DNA from: Musa acuminata AAA Group
Taxonomy: Eukaryota; Streptophyta; Magnoliopsida; Zingiberales; Musaceae
Length of the DNA stretch: 64,000 nt
Assembly: GCF_036884655.1 (NCBI RefSeq)
Contig: NC_088356.1
Coordinates: 16,079,001-16,143,000, forward strand
Direction of reading: 5' to 3'
In this document: in pieces, positions 1 through 9,082 of the stretch
Layout of the letters: each line of letters opens with the position of its first letter
Position numbering within the stretch: the stretch's first letter is position 1
Position numbers and translations under genes: made by a program
The notes under the pieces: model-generated
Seen by the model: the letters and a program-made list of their open reading frames with translations, nothing else
What the model was told of the DNA's origin: nothing
Databases searched by the model: none

Positions 1-1
1 G

Positions 2-1330
2 TTTAATCGTGTTTCGATTTGTAAAACCGCATTTGATATTTGGCATACACTTGAAGTGACTCATGAAGGCACAAGTAGAGTGAAAGAGTCAAAAATCAAT
101 CTTTTGTTACACTCTTTCGAACTTTTCCGGATGAAACCGAGTGAGACTATTGGCGGCATGTTTACCCGTTTCACGGATGTCGTCAATGGTCTAAAAGGAC
201 TCGGAAAAAGTTTTTTGGATTTTGAGCTCGTAAATAAGATTCTAAGATCCCTTCCTAAGAGTTGGGATCCTAAAGTCACTGCTATTCAAGAGGCGAAAGA
301 TCTAAACAACTTCCCTCTTGAAGAACTAATTGGGTCATTAATGACCTACGAGATGACTTGCAAAGCTCATGAAGAGCAAGAAGACATCCTTCCAAAGAAC
401 AGGAAGGATATGGCACTTAGAACTTTGGAAGACCACTTGAAAGAAAACTCAAGTGATGAGGACTGTGACGATGACTTGGCACTTCTAACAAGAAAATTTA
501 AAAAATTTATTAAAAGAAACAAGTTTAAGAATGACACAAAAAATAAACTTGAACCCAAGAAGGACCAAGTTATTTGCTATGAGTGCAAAAAGCCGGGACA
601 CTACAAGAGTGATTGTCCCCAAGTCAAAAAGAGAACAACAAAGAAGAAGGCACTCAAAGCAACATGGGATGATTCGAGTGCATCCGAAGAAGAGGAGTCC
701 AACACCGAGCAAGATGCTCATTACGCCTTAATGGCCATCGGAGAAGAGGTAACGAATTTAATAGATGCAGATTTATCTATCGATGAATTATTAAATGTCT
801 TCAAAGACTTATTTGATGAATGCAAAATTATTGGTAGAAAATATAAATTGCTAAAAAAGGAGCATGATAGTCTTATTTGTAATTTCGATAAGTTAAAAGC
901 TGAATATCATGATAGTTTAGGCTCATGCATAAAATGCCATGATCTAAAAACTTTCCAAAAGGAAAACTTGCTACTTAAGGACACCTTGAAGAAATTTGAG
1001 GTTGGTAGCAAGTCACTGAACATGATCCTTGCAAACAAGGGTCACGTTCCCAAAAGAAGTGGAATTGGATTTGTGAGAAGTCCTCACCAAAATCCAACCA
1101 CCTTCATAAAAGGCCCCATCTTACATGTTCGACACCAAAGCAAATGCAACTTTTGTTGCAAACTTGGACACAAAACGCATTATTGTCCATTCAAGAAAAT
1201 TAGTCCGAATAAATTAACTTGGGTTCCTAAAGGAACTGTGATAAATTCTATGCAACATGATAAATAATGTAGATCTATCTTTGAGGCACCCAAAAGCAAA
1301 TGGGTACCTAAAAATCATCCTTTCTTGTAA
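2..1330 (+). pseudogene. gag: Copia gag (element A), 5'-truncated, with two terminal stops
   Basis: Gag polyprotein, the RNA-binding capsid precursor of a copia element. Reading frame 2 is open from the window edge, so the true start lies further left. The UBN2-type gag core is followed by an acidic and lysine-rich stretch. Then comes a CCHC zinc knuckle (C-X2-C-X4-H-X4-C, bases 575-616) and a second, variant cysteine/histidine knuckle near 1144-1188. A TAA at 1265-1267 sits where the sister gag in element E has a glutamine codon, so it is a nonsense mutation. The frame then continues to a second stop at 1328-1330, directly after the motif WVPKNHPFL. Element E has a stop at exactly that place (46124-46126). 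Homology to E runs a few codons past this stop, to about 1355, then ends abruptly. Confidence 0.9.
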
Positions 1331-2189
1331 AAACATAAAAAATTATAAGCTGGAGCAAGAAATAATATTCTGCTCTTTAGATTCGCGACCCAAGATCCAA
1401 AAAGAACTCGCAATGCTCTCTAGCCTAAATAACGAATGAAGATTAAAAATTTAAAATCACAAAAGCGATTTAGATACAATCCTATTTGATTTTTCAGAAT
1501 TAGAAATGCATGATTCACATATCCTCTGGATTTTCGAAGCCATCAATTTCATTCGCTTATAACTTTCGAATCCAACTCTGTATCATGAACTAACTAAGTT
1601 TGTCATGAACTTGCAAGGCTTATCAACTTGAACAAACTATCACAAACATTTGTACGACATTGAGAGTATGCACGTCAAAAGATCTATCTTGATCATTCAA
1701 AAGTTCTTATCTTAAAATGAAAACTCTTACGTAATTACGTAAGTAAAGTTGATTGCTTTGAATGAAAATTCTTCTCAAGACAAAAACTCTCAAATCAGAT
1801 CACACTGCGATCAGAACAAGTGCTCATCGCCTGCAGGCGATGGCATCGCCCCAGCTGGAGGTAGCACCTCCGGCTGTCACGTGTGGCAAGCGGTTGCACG
1901 GCCCCAGCCAGAGGTGCAACCGCCCGCAACTCTGCCCTTTTTAACCCAAGCTAGGGCCGGCGGTGAAACCGACCCCAACTCACTCCCTTCCCTTCTTTAC
2001 TCTTCCAAAGCTCCTCAATCCCCATTTCTCCCCTCATAGCATCCCAAATACCTCTCATTTCGGAGCAAAACATCAACAATCCTTCCCTCTCCTAAAGATC
2101 TCACTAAGGTATTCTCTAAGAAGCCCTTAAATTTTGTTTTCTTTCATTTACTCTTGCTCATCACTATTCTTCTAAAAACAGCAGTAATT
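1331..2189 (+). other. Junction and leader before the envelope-like frame, LTR-like GC hairpins
   Basis: No gene is supported here. Copia homology stops near 1355. The stretch to about 1790 is AT-rich and unrecognised. Bases 1825-1945 hold GC-rich inverted motifs (GGAGGTAGCACCTCC at 1858-1872; GGTTGCAC near 1891 facing GTGCAACC near 1913). They resemble the hairpin motifs upstream of the TATA box in the LTRs of this family. A TATA-like CTTTTTAACC follows at about 1936, then a pyrimidine-rich 5'-leader-like stretch to the ATG at 2190. The arrangement suggests a separate promoter for the frame behind it. That is inference from architecture only. Confidence 0.4.
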
Positions 2190-3299
2190 ATGGGATCTAG
2201 AGGATCCTCAAGGGACAAAGGAAAGAGGAGATTAGTGGAAGATTTTGATCTCACCCTTTTCGATTCAAAATACCATGCTGAAAAATTTTCCTCTTTCGAA
2301 CTTAGGAGTGTCAATAAGGGAAAATATGTAGATTTAAATGAGCTAAGAGACTTAGAGACAATCCAATGGTTTGCAAACTTAGATCTACTCCCTATCTTAC
2401 AAATTAATGAACCCATCTATCCAAGACTTGTTAGATTGTTTTACAACAACATACAAGTAGATGAAGAAGAAAGAATGTCTACCTACCTCTTAGGACAACA
2501 CATCTCCATTACGGATAAATTTATTTGCGATATGATAGGCATTCCCATAAAAAGTAGAGGACTTTACTTTAGAGGATCATGGGATGATGAAGCAGTTGGA
2601 ACAACATATGTTGAAGCTTTAGGAACAATCTTTGCCAATCCCAACTTAGCATTTGTTCCTAAAAGTTGTGAACATCTACTGCCTCTAAACACTAAGGTAC
2701 TTCATCATATCCTAACTAGCATTATTCTCCCTAAACAATACCATCATGATGAAGTAAGCCAATTAGAATTAGGAACTATGTATTTGATCATGAAAGGACA
2801 TGACATCTGTCTTGGTTATCTTATCCAACAAAACATGTTAGAACTATCTAAGAAAGACATGATGCTCCCATAAGGTGGCTTAATCACTAGAATAATGAAA
2901 GCCTACGATATTCTAATACCGCCAGAAGAAGAAGTAATAAAAGTAGATAGGTTCAGCATAATAAATAAAAATCTACTTCACCGATTAAGATGTTTTTATA
3001 GAAACGGTAACTGGGTTAGAATGCCTAGAAGAACTGATCCCCCTCAACCTGAACCAGAACCGGAAACACCAGTCTTTAGGGGTACCTAATCTCCTCCGAT
3101 CTGTCCCTTTGAGGAAACACATCCATTTGAGCAAACGCATACATCATCTGTCGAAGATATTGGGATTCGGATGGACCGATTCGAACAAAGACAAGAACGG
3201 CTTGAACATCGACAAGATCAAATCCTATCTGAGCTGCAGCAAATTCATCGACAATTTGACTCTTTATTTAGGCACTTTAATTTTTCACCTCATGAATGA
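2190..3299 (+). pseudogene. Envelope-like / plant transposon protein frame with two stops
   Basis: Single-frame open reading interrupted by TAA at 2871-2873 and 3087-3089, with no frameshift, ending at TGA 3297-3299. The start is chosen at 2190 (MGSRGSSRDKGKRRL) because it follows the leader and begins with the basic, Ser/Gly-rich head. The central part (YPRLVRLFYNN... then ICDMIGIP... and a Leu/His-rich helical segment) resembles the 'putative plant transposon protein' domain found in envelope-like frames of Sireviruses and Athila-type elements. Behind the first stop comes an acidic and basic linker. Next is a Pro/Glu stretch (PQPEPEPE), and behind the second stop a Glu/Gln/Arg-rich segment predicted to form a coiled coil (about 3165-3260). 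No signal peptide or membrane span is evident, so a true envelope role is unproven. It lies upstream of an RNase H remnant, whereas in Sireviruses this frame normally follows RNase H. Confidence 0.6.
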
Positions 3300-3544
3300 G
3301 CTTGTATGAACACAATCATCTGTTGTTGTTGTAAACTCCTTATATTACTCACCATGATGGGCTTTGCCTTGATCCTTGATATGGTTACCTGATATATTTT
3401 TCTTGTGAGCATATGTAGAGTTACAAACATCTTTCGTTGTTTATCTCGGATTTTACATTGAAACTAAATGTTTTGAAAACCTTGTGCCTTGATTTCCATG
3501 ATAAATATAATTTGAGAAAGTGATACACCAATGCAATTGATAAG

Positions 3545-3680
3545 TAATGACATTGCCATGATATTGATACTAAACTAGCTGATATTTTACAAAACCTCTA
3601 AGTGAAGAACAATTTAATTTCATAAGAAGAGAGTGAGTTAGGATTTTTAATGTGTCCGAATACATAAACTAGTTAAAATT
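3545..3680 (+). pseudogene. C-terminal RNase H remnant (element A)
   Basis: Short decayed copy of the end of copia RNase H. Allowing small deletions it matches the segment IDTK..LGDIFTKPLSEEQ...RRELGMLMCPNT that closes pol in elements E and F, including the terminal CPNT. At least one single-base deletion (in the run before ACAAAACC) and one codon-scale deletion break the frame. The catalytic residues lie upstream and are absent. The fragment marks where pol ended and shows that the envelope-like unit sits inside the former pol interval. Confidence 0.7.
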
Positions 3681-4707
3681 ATCTTTCGGAGTTTATTGAA
3701 TGATCAAATCACTTGATTGCCATTACATGCGTAAATAACATGTTAGAAATTATGTGTTGAATACAAAAATATTTTATCTTCATTTAAAAATCTGTCTTGT
3801 CCGAATGCATGAAAGAGTTCATTTCATTTTCGGATTCGCTTAATAATTGGAATGCTAAGAATCAGATTTTCTCGTACACTCTTATGAAAAATATTTTTCT
3901 GAAATGGATTTGATGAAATGATTCCATCTTAAAATATGGATGATAGTATTTCTATTTACAAAAAGTTGTTTCACATATCTTGACTCAAAGCAAACTCACA
4001 AATAGCATGAATCAAAGCAATCAACATATCATGTTTTCCTTTATATGCTTGAACAATTAATTTCCTATCATTTACTATTGGAAATAACATGAATCAAGTA
4101 AAGGCAAGAAACAATCATCGCACTTATACTCAAAATTTACTTGTATTGTTCTCCTGGTATCACAACTATCATGATTTTTGTTGATGACAAAAGGGGAGAA
4201 ATATATGAATTGACGCTATAAACACTGATGCTATAATTATGCCATGCTTGCATCACCAAGAGATATATGAATAGATGCTATGATTTGCATTATGCCTTGT
4301 ATTGTGTCAAGATATCAAACAAAAACTTGCATCGTAATTTTACGAGTTGATATCTTACCGTGTGATGAAATGCAATACTTGAAATGTGTAAATCATGTAA
4401 TGATATCAAAATCTTACTTCGCAGTTTTACATGTTGATATCTTACAATATGATGAATTGCTAATATTACCATCATTCAAACTTGTAATGTAAAATTTGAA
4501 AATGAATGTCAAGCCTTGACATCATCTTCAGAGAGATACATCATGATAGGAATCATGATGGGAATATTGATAAGTTCAAATGATTTTAACTTATCAATAT
4601 GTCTCTTGAATTCTTAAGGTTTTGAATTCAAGAATGACTTATCTCAAGTATGGCATATAGACAGGGGGAGTTAAGGTTAACTCCATTATCAATTGATTGA
4701 CATCATC
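3681..4707 (+). other. Sirevirus 3' spacer of element A, no gene
   Basis: AT-rich non-coding spacer between the end of pol and the 3' LTR, homologous to the spacers of E, F and B. It contains upstream polypurine-like sites, for example GATGACAAAAGGGGAGA around 4184-4199 and CAGGGGGAG at 4662-4670. It also has a duplicated block around 4300-4460 (TTTTACGAGTTGATATCTTAC-like and TTTTACATGTTGATATCTTAC-like copies). No coding potential is supported. Confidence 0.7.
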
Positions 4708-4720
4708 AAAAAGGGGGAGA
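4708..4720 (+). promoter_or_regulatory. Polypurine tract, element A
   Basis: AAAAAGGGGGAGA sits one base before the TG of the 3' LTR. It would prime plus-strand DNA synthesis. The same sequence precedes the 3' LTRs of B (plus strand) and E (minus strand). Confidence 0.85.
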
Positions 4721-5229
4721 TTGTTGAATCTCGGATTTTGATGATGAAGTCAATTGTCATTTGTTGTCTAATCTATGTGTTGAGATAAGTGTGCAGGATT
4801 AACTACGATGGAAGTTAGACATGCAGTAGGAGTTGCACCGGAGTCAAGACAATGATCACGTTGGGAGTTCGAGAGTTCGACGGAAGTTCGGACAATCGTC
4901 GGAGGTTCTACGAGAACAAATCCGAGAAGTCCATAAGCTTGCCAAAGAAGCTCGTCGGAACTCGCCAAGTGGATCGTTGCAAGTCCAGGAGTTTGCCGGA
5001 AGTCCGCAGGAGCATCACCGAGGGTTCATCGGATGATCGACGAAAGTTCACCGGAAACTCGCCGGAAGAAGCGATTGACGCACCGGAGCAAGCTGCAGAA
5101 ATTGTCTTAGGATTTATCGTAGTTAGCACTATGATTAAGTTGAAAATGGGAGGTGATCCCATTAGCTTAATCTTGGGGCAATTGGGCCCCTGAAAAACCC
5201 AAATTGGGCCGAATGGATCAACCCATTCG

Positions 5230-5600
5230 GACCCTGATTGCTGTGGGAGGTGCAACCGCCCAAGCCAAGAGGTAGCACCGCCTGGGCTAAGTCTCCCAAG
5301 AAGACTGGGCGGTGCAATCGCCCTAGCCAGGAGGTAGCACCGCTTGGGCTCAGTCTCCGAGCGAGACTGGGCGGTGCAACCTCCCTTGACAGGAGGTAGC
5401 ACCGCCTGAGCTCGGTCTTCGAGCTCTGGCAGGCGGTGCAAATGCCCCAGTCAGGAGGTGCAACCACCTGAGCTCGGTCTTCGAGCTCTGGCAGAGAGGT
5501 GCAACCGCCCCTGATAGAGGTGGCACCGCCCAGAGGCTCGGTCTTCGAGCTCTGCCAGGCGGTGCAACCGCCCTAGTCAGGAGGTGCAATCGCCTGATCC
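5230..5600 (+). repeat. GC-rich palindromic tandem array in LTR U3
   Basis: Repeated units of about 60 bp built from motifs such as GGGCGGTGCAACCGCC, GGAGGTAGCACCGCC and TCTCCGAGCGAGACTGGG or TCTTCGAGCTCTGGC. Many are self-complementary and would form hairpins. Similar arrays lie in LTR B (6825-7175, 13565-13910), E (40550-40840, 48510-48675), F (35135-35430) and E2 (33015-33160). Copy number differs between copies. Open frames over these arrays (GGATAP.RRWHRL-type peptides) are artefacts. Confidence 0.85.
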
Positions 5601-5654
5601 CGGAATTCCGGGAATTAACAGTTTTGAGCTCCAAATTTGAACTGGGTTGGGGCC

Positions 5655-5662
5655 TATAAATA
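5655..5662 (+). promoter_or_regulatory. LTR TATA box (element A)
   Basis: TATAAATA within GGCCTATAAATACCCCACCC, directly downstream of the hairpin array. The equivalent is intact in the solo LTR at 12768, in E2 at about 33219 and on the minus strand in E (40491-40500 and 48444-48453). It is altered to TATAACTA or TATAACGA in the two LTRs of B. Confidence 0.7.
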
Positions 5663-6499
5663 CCCCACCCATTCAGCACTGAAAGAGCACAACTTACACT
5701 CGAAATCTTGATCTTTTTCTGTGATTCTTAGAGCTCAAAATTGTTGTAAAGGCCAAAAGTTCTCCTCCCTCTGTTCTTCCAAGTTCTGAGTCGTAAAGAG
5801 AGGAGAGAAAATTCTGTAAGGGTTGTCTCCTAAGCCCGTCAAAAGGAGTGAAAATGTAAAAGGGTGGTTGGCCTTCGCCTATTGAAGGAAGGCCTCTAGT
5901 TGACGTCAGTGACCTCGTCGGTGGAGGAAGCCAAAAGTGGAGTAGGTCAAGATTGACCGAACCACTCTAAATCTCGGTTTGCATTTAATTTAAGCATTTT
6001 ATCTTTACTGCAAACCTCCTCAATAGCTTACTGCCTTCTGCGCTTTTACGAATGAGTTTCTAAGTTCAGAGCTTTCCGAATCTGCGTTTAGACGTAAATC
6101 GGCTTTTTCGTACGATCATCATATTTCAGTTTACGTTTACGTTTTGATTTCAATCGTAACTACAAACTGCCTTCTGCTCATTTATAAAACGTATCTCAAA
6201 GTTCAGTATCTTCAGAATCGGCATTTAGACGTAAACCGATTTTATCGTACGAACATCGCATTTAAGTTTGCGCTTGCATTCTGATTTCCATCATAAACTG
6301 CAAACTGCCTTCATAGATTTACTTTAACGTCATCTCGCTTAATCTTAAGTTAAAGTAATCTTAGAATTGGCTTTTACATCGAAATCGCTTTTATCGAACG
6401 AACGCAGCTTTCAATTTTAATAGTTGAAAGATTTCCGCTGCACTAATTCACCCCCCCCCCCCCCCCCCCCCCCCCCTCTTAGTGCTCTTGATCCTAACA

Positions 6500-8072
6500 G
6501 GAACAAATCCGAGAAGTCCATGAGCTTGCTAAAGAAGCTCATCGGAACTCGCCAAGTGGATCGTCGCAAGTCCAGGAGTTTGCCGGAAGTCCGTAGGAGC
6601 ATCACCGAGGGTTCATCGGATGATCGACGGAAGTTCGCCGGAAGCTCGCCGGAAGAAGCGATTGACGCACCGGAGCAAGTTGCAGTAAATGATATCGTAG
6701 TTAGCACAATGATTAAGTCGAAAATGGGAGGTGATCCCATTAACTTAATCTTGGGGCAATTGGCCCCTTGAAAAACGCAAATTGGGCCGAATGGATCAAC
6801 CCATTCGGACCCTGATTTCTGCTGGGAGGTGCAACCGCCCAAGCCAGGAGGTAGCACCGCCTGGGCTAAATCTCCGAGCGAGACTGGGCGGTGCAACCGC
6901 CCCAACCAGGAGGTGGCACCGCTTGGGCTCAGTCTCCGAGCGAGACTGGGCGATGCAACCTCCCCTAACAGGAGGTGGCACCGCTTGAGCTCGGTCTTCG
7001 AGCTTTGCCAGGCGGTGCAACCGCCTCAGTCAGGAGGTGCAACCGCCTAAGCTTGGTCTTCGAGCTCTGGCAGGAGGTGCAACCACCCCTGACAGGAGGT
7101 AGCAGCGCCCAGAGGCTCAGTCTTCGAGCTCCGCCAAGCGGTTCAACCGCCTCAGTCAGGAGGTGCAACCGCCTGATCCCGAAATTCCGGGAATTGACAG
7201 TTTTGAGCTCCAAATTTGAACTGGGTTGGGGCCTATAACTACCCCACCCATTCAGCACTGAAAGTGTATGAACTTACACCGAAATCTTGATCTTTTTATG
7301 TGATTCTTAGAGCTCAAAATTGTTGTAAAGGCCAAAAGTTCTTCTCCCTCTTTTCTTCCAAGTTCTGAGTCGTAAAGAGAGGAGAGAAAATTCTGTAAGG
7401 GTTGTCCCCTAAGCCCGTCAAAAGGAGTGAAAATATAAAAGGGTGGTTGGCCTTCGCCTATTAAAGGAAGGCCTCTAGTTGACGTCGGTGACCTCGTCGG
7501 TGGAGGAAGCCAAAAGTGGAGTAGGTCAAGATTGACCGAACCACTCTAAATCTCGGTTTGCATTTACTTTGAGCATAATATCTTTACTGCAAACCTCCTC
7601 AATAGCTTACTGCCTTCTGTGTTTTTATGAACGTGTTTCAAAGTTTAGTGCTTTCCGAATCGAGGTTTAAGACGCAAATCAATTTTATCGTACGAACGTC
7701 GTATTTCAGTTTGCGCTTACGTTCTGATTTCCATTATAACTGCAAACTGCCTTTATATCTTTGCTTTAACTGCATCTCGCCTTATCTCAAGTTAAAGTGG
7801 TTTACGAATCAGCTTTTATACCGAAATCGCTTTTATCGTACGAACGTCGTATTTCAGTTTGCGCTTATATTCTGATTTCCACCATAACTGCAAACTGCGT
7901 TCATATCTTTACTGCATCTCTCCTAGTCAATAGTTGAAGTGATTTACAAATCGGCTTTCTAACCAAAATCACTTCTATCGAACGAACGCAGTTTTCGATT
8001 TTAATCGCAGAAGGTTTTCCGCTGCACTAATTCACCCCCCCCCCCCCCCTCTTAGTGCTCTTGATCCGAACA
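6500..8072 (+). repeat. 5' LTR of element B, 5'-truncated
   Basis: Starts in mid-LTR at GAACAAATCCGAGAAG, equivalent to base 4913 of LTR A, and ends GATCCGAACA. It includes the GC hairpin array, a mutated TATA (TATAACTA near 7232), a leader, an internal duplication of the ATCG(T)ACGAAC / GCAAACTGC block, and a C15 run at 8035-8049. Its missing left part should lie left of element A, outside the window. Confidence 0.9.
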
Positions 8073-8074
8073 AT

Positions 8075-8086
8075 TGGTATCAGAGC
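8075..8086 (+). promoter_or_regulatory. Primer binding site (tRNA-iMet), element B
   Basis: TGGTATCAGAGC is perfectly complementary to the 3' end of plant initiator tRNA-Met. It lies two bases after the LTR and 36 bases before the gag start codon. Confidence 0.95.
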
Positions 8087-8122
8087 GGGGTTAACTCTCA
8101 AACGGATTAAAACCCAAGAGAG

Positions 8123-9082
8123 ATGGTATACGCCGGAAACCAAGAGGGCTTATCGGTTGTTCGTCCACCGTTGTTTAACGGATTGGACTACACTTATTTG
8201 AAAACTCGAATGAGAGTTTTCTTGATTTCTATGAATTTGGATTTGTGGAATATCGTTGAAAATGGTTTTCAACTTCCCTCTAAACCGATGAACGAATGGT
8301 CGGATTTGGAGAAGAAGTATTTTTCTTTAAACGCAAAGGCTATGAATGTCTTATTTTGCGCTTTGGACAAAAATGAGTTCAATCGGATTTCTACGTGCGA
8401 AACGGCTTTTGACATTTGGCGAACACTTGAAATCATGCACGAGGGAACTAGTAGAGTTAAAGACTCGAAAGTTAACATTTTATTGCATGATTTTGAGCTT
8501 TTTCGAATGCAACCAAGCGAGACTATAGGCGACATATACACCCGTTTCACGGATCTCGTCAATAGTTTAAGAGCTCTTGGAAAATATTTTTCGGATTTTG
8601 AACTCGTAAACAAGATTTTGCGTTCTCTTTCTAAGAAGTGGGATTCAAAAGTAACTGCAATACAAGAAGCTAAAAACCTCAACAACTTACCACTTGAAGA
8701 ATTAATTGGTTTGTTGATGACATATGAAATGGTGCACAATGCACATGATGAACATGATGAACAAAATCACCTTCCAAAGAACAGGAAGGATTTGGAACTC
8801 CGGACAAATAAATACCACTTGAGCGATGACTCAAGTGATGAGGACAAGAATGAACTTGAACTTCGAACACTAAATCTTAATAAGTTTATTAAACAAAAAT
8901 CTAAAATAAATAATAAACTTGAACGAAGGAAGAGGCCAAAGAAGAAGAACATAAAGTGGGATGAATCGAGCTCCTCCGAAGACGAGGAGAAAATCAAGAA
9001 AGACGAGGTGGCAAACTACGCCTTAATCACTTTCAATGATGAGGTAATCGAAATCCCCCTAATTTATTTTGAAATTACTTGA
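8123..9082 (+). CDS. gag: Truncated Gag of element B, no zinc knuckle
   Basis: Intact 319-codon frame starting MVYAGNQEG shortly after the primer site, so the start is well placed. Residues 1-230 or so are the copia gag N-terminal and UBN2-type core (motifs AFDIWRTLE, LHDFELFRMQPSETIGDIYTR, LEELIGLLMTYEM). An acidic SSDEDKNE segment and a lysine-rich tail follow. Compared with the gag of A, the CCHC zinc knuckle between KLE.KK and the KWDESSSSEDEE segment has been cleanly removed without a frameshift. The C-terminal half with the second knuckle is replaced by a few spacer-encoded residues. The product could still assemble as capsid-like protein but lacks the usual RNA-binding motif. The open frame may reflect recent insertion or selection; these cannot be told apart here. 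Confidence 0.75.
   Translation: MVYAGNQEGLSVVRPPLFNGLDYTYLKTRMRVFLISMNLDLWNIVENGFQLPSKPMNEWSDLEKKYFSLNAKAMNVLFCALDKNEFNRISTCETAFDIWRTLEIMHEGTSRVKDSKVNILLHDFELFRMQPSETIGDIYTRFTDLVNSLRALGKYFSDFELVNKILRSLSKKWDSKVTAIQEAKNLNNLPLEELIGLLMTYEMVHNAHDEHDEQNHLPKNRKDLELRTNKYHLSDDSSDEDKNELELRTLNLNKFIKQKSKINNKLERRKRPKKKNIKWDESSSSEDEEKIKKDEVANYALITFNDEVIEIPLIYFEIT

Larger units (their letters stand above)
1..6499 (+). mobile_element. Copia element A (Sirevirus-like), 5' part outside window
   Basis: Partial Ty1/copia retrotransposon reading rightwards. Visible in order are gag, an envelope-like frame, an RNase H remnant, a long non-coding spacer, a polypurine tract and a 3' LTR. The 5' LTR and first part of gag lie left of the window. 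It ends precisely at the CA of its LTR (6499), where the 5'-truncated LTR of element B begins in mid-LTR (base 6500 corresponds to base 4913 of A's own LTR). The simplest reading is that A inserted into B's 5' LTR. Protease, integrase and most of reverse transcriptase are missing, so A cannot be autonomous. The Sirevirus assignment rests on the gag type, the envelope-like domain, the iMet-type LTR family and the long spacer before the 3' LTR. Confidence 0.85.
4722..6499 (+). repeat. 3' LTR of element A
   Basis: 1778-bp LTR from TGTTGAATCTCGG to GATCCTAACA. It contains a GC-rich hairpin array (about 5230-5600), a TATA box, a pyrimidine- and purine-block leader, and a 26-base C run just before the end. 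It lacks the roughly 330-bp module (11540-11870) present in the LTRs of B, E and E2. Confidence 0.9.

Noticed and set aside
2154..2189. Upstream ATG extending the envelope-like frame by 12 codons
   Set aside because: The extra residues are encoded by leader-like sequence; the ATG at 2190 opens the basic head directly. The alternative start cannot be fully excluded.
5230..5600. CRISPR-like direct repeats
   Set aside because: Units are contiguous, variable and palindromic, with no unique spacers, in a plant LTR.
5162..5679. Frames of about 100-180 codons over the GC arrays in LTRs, here and in the other LTR copies
   Set aside because: The arrays are non-coding LTR hairpins. Frames occur on both strands and repeat the same peptide motif because the DNA repeats.
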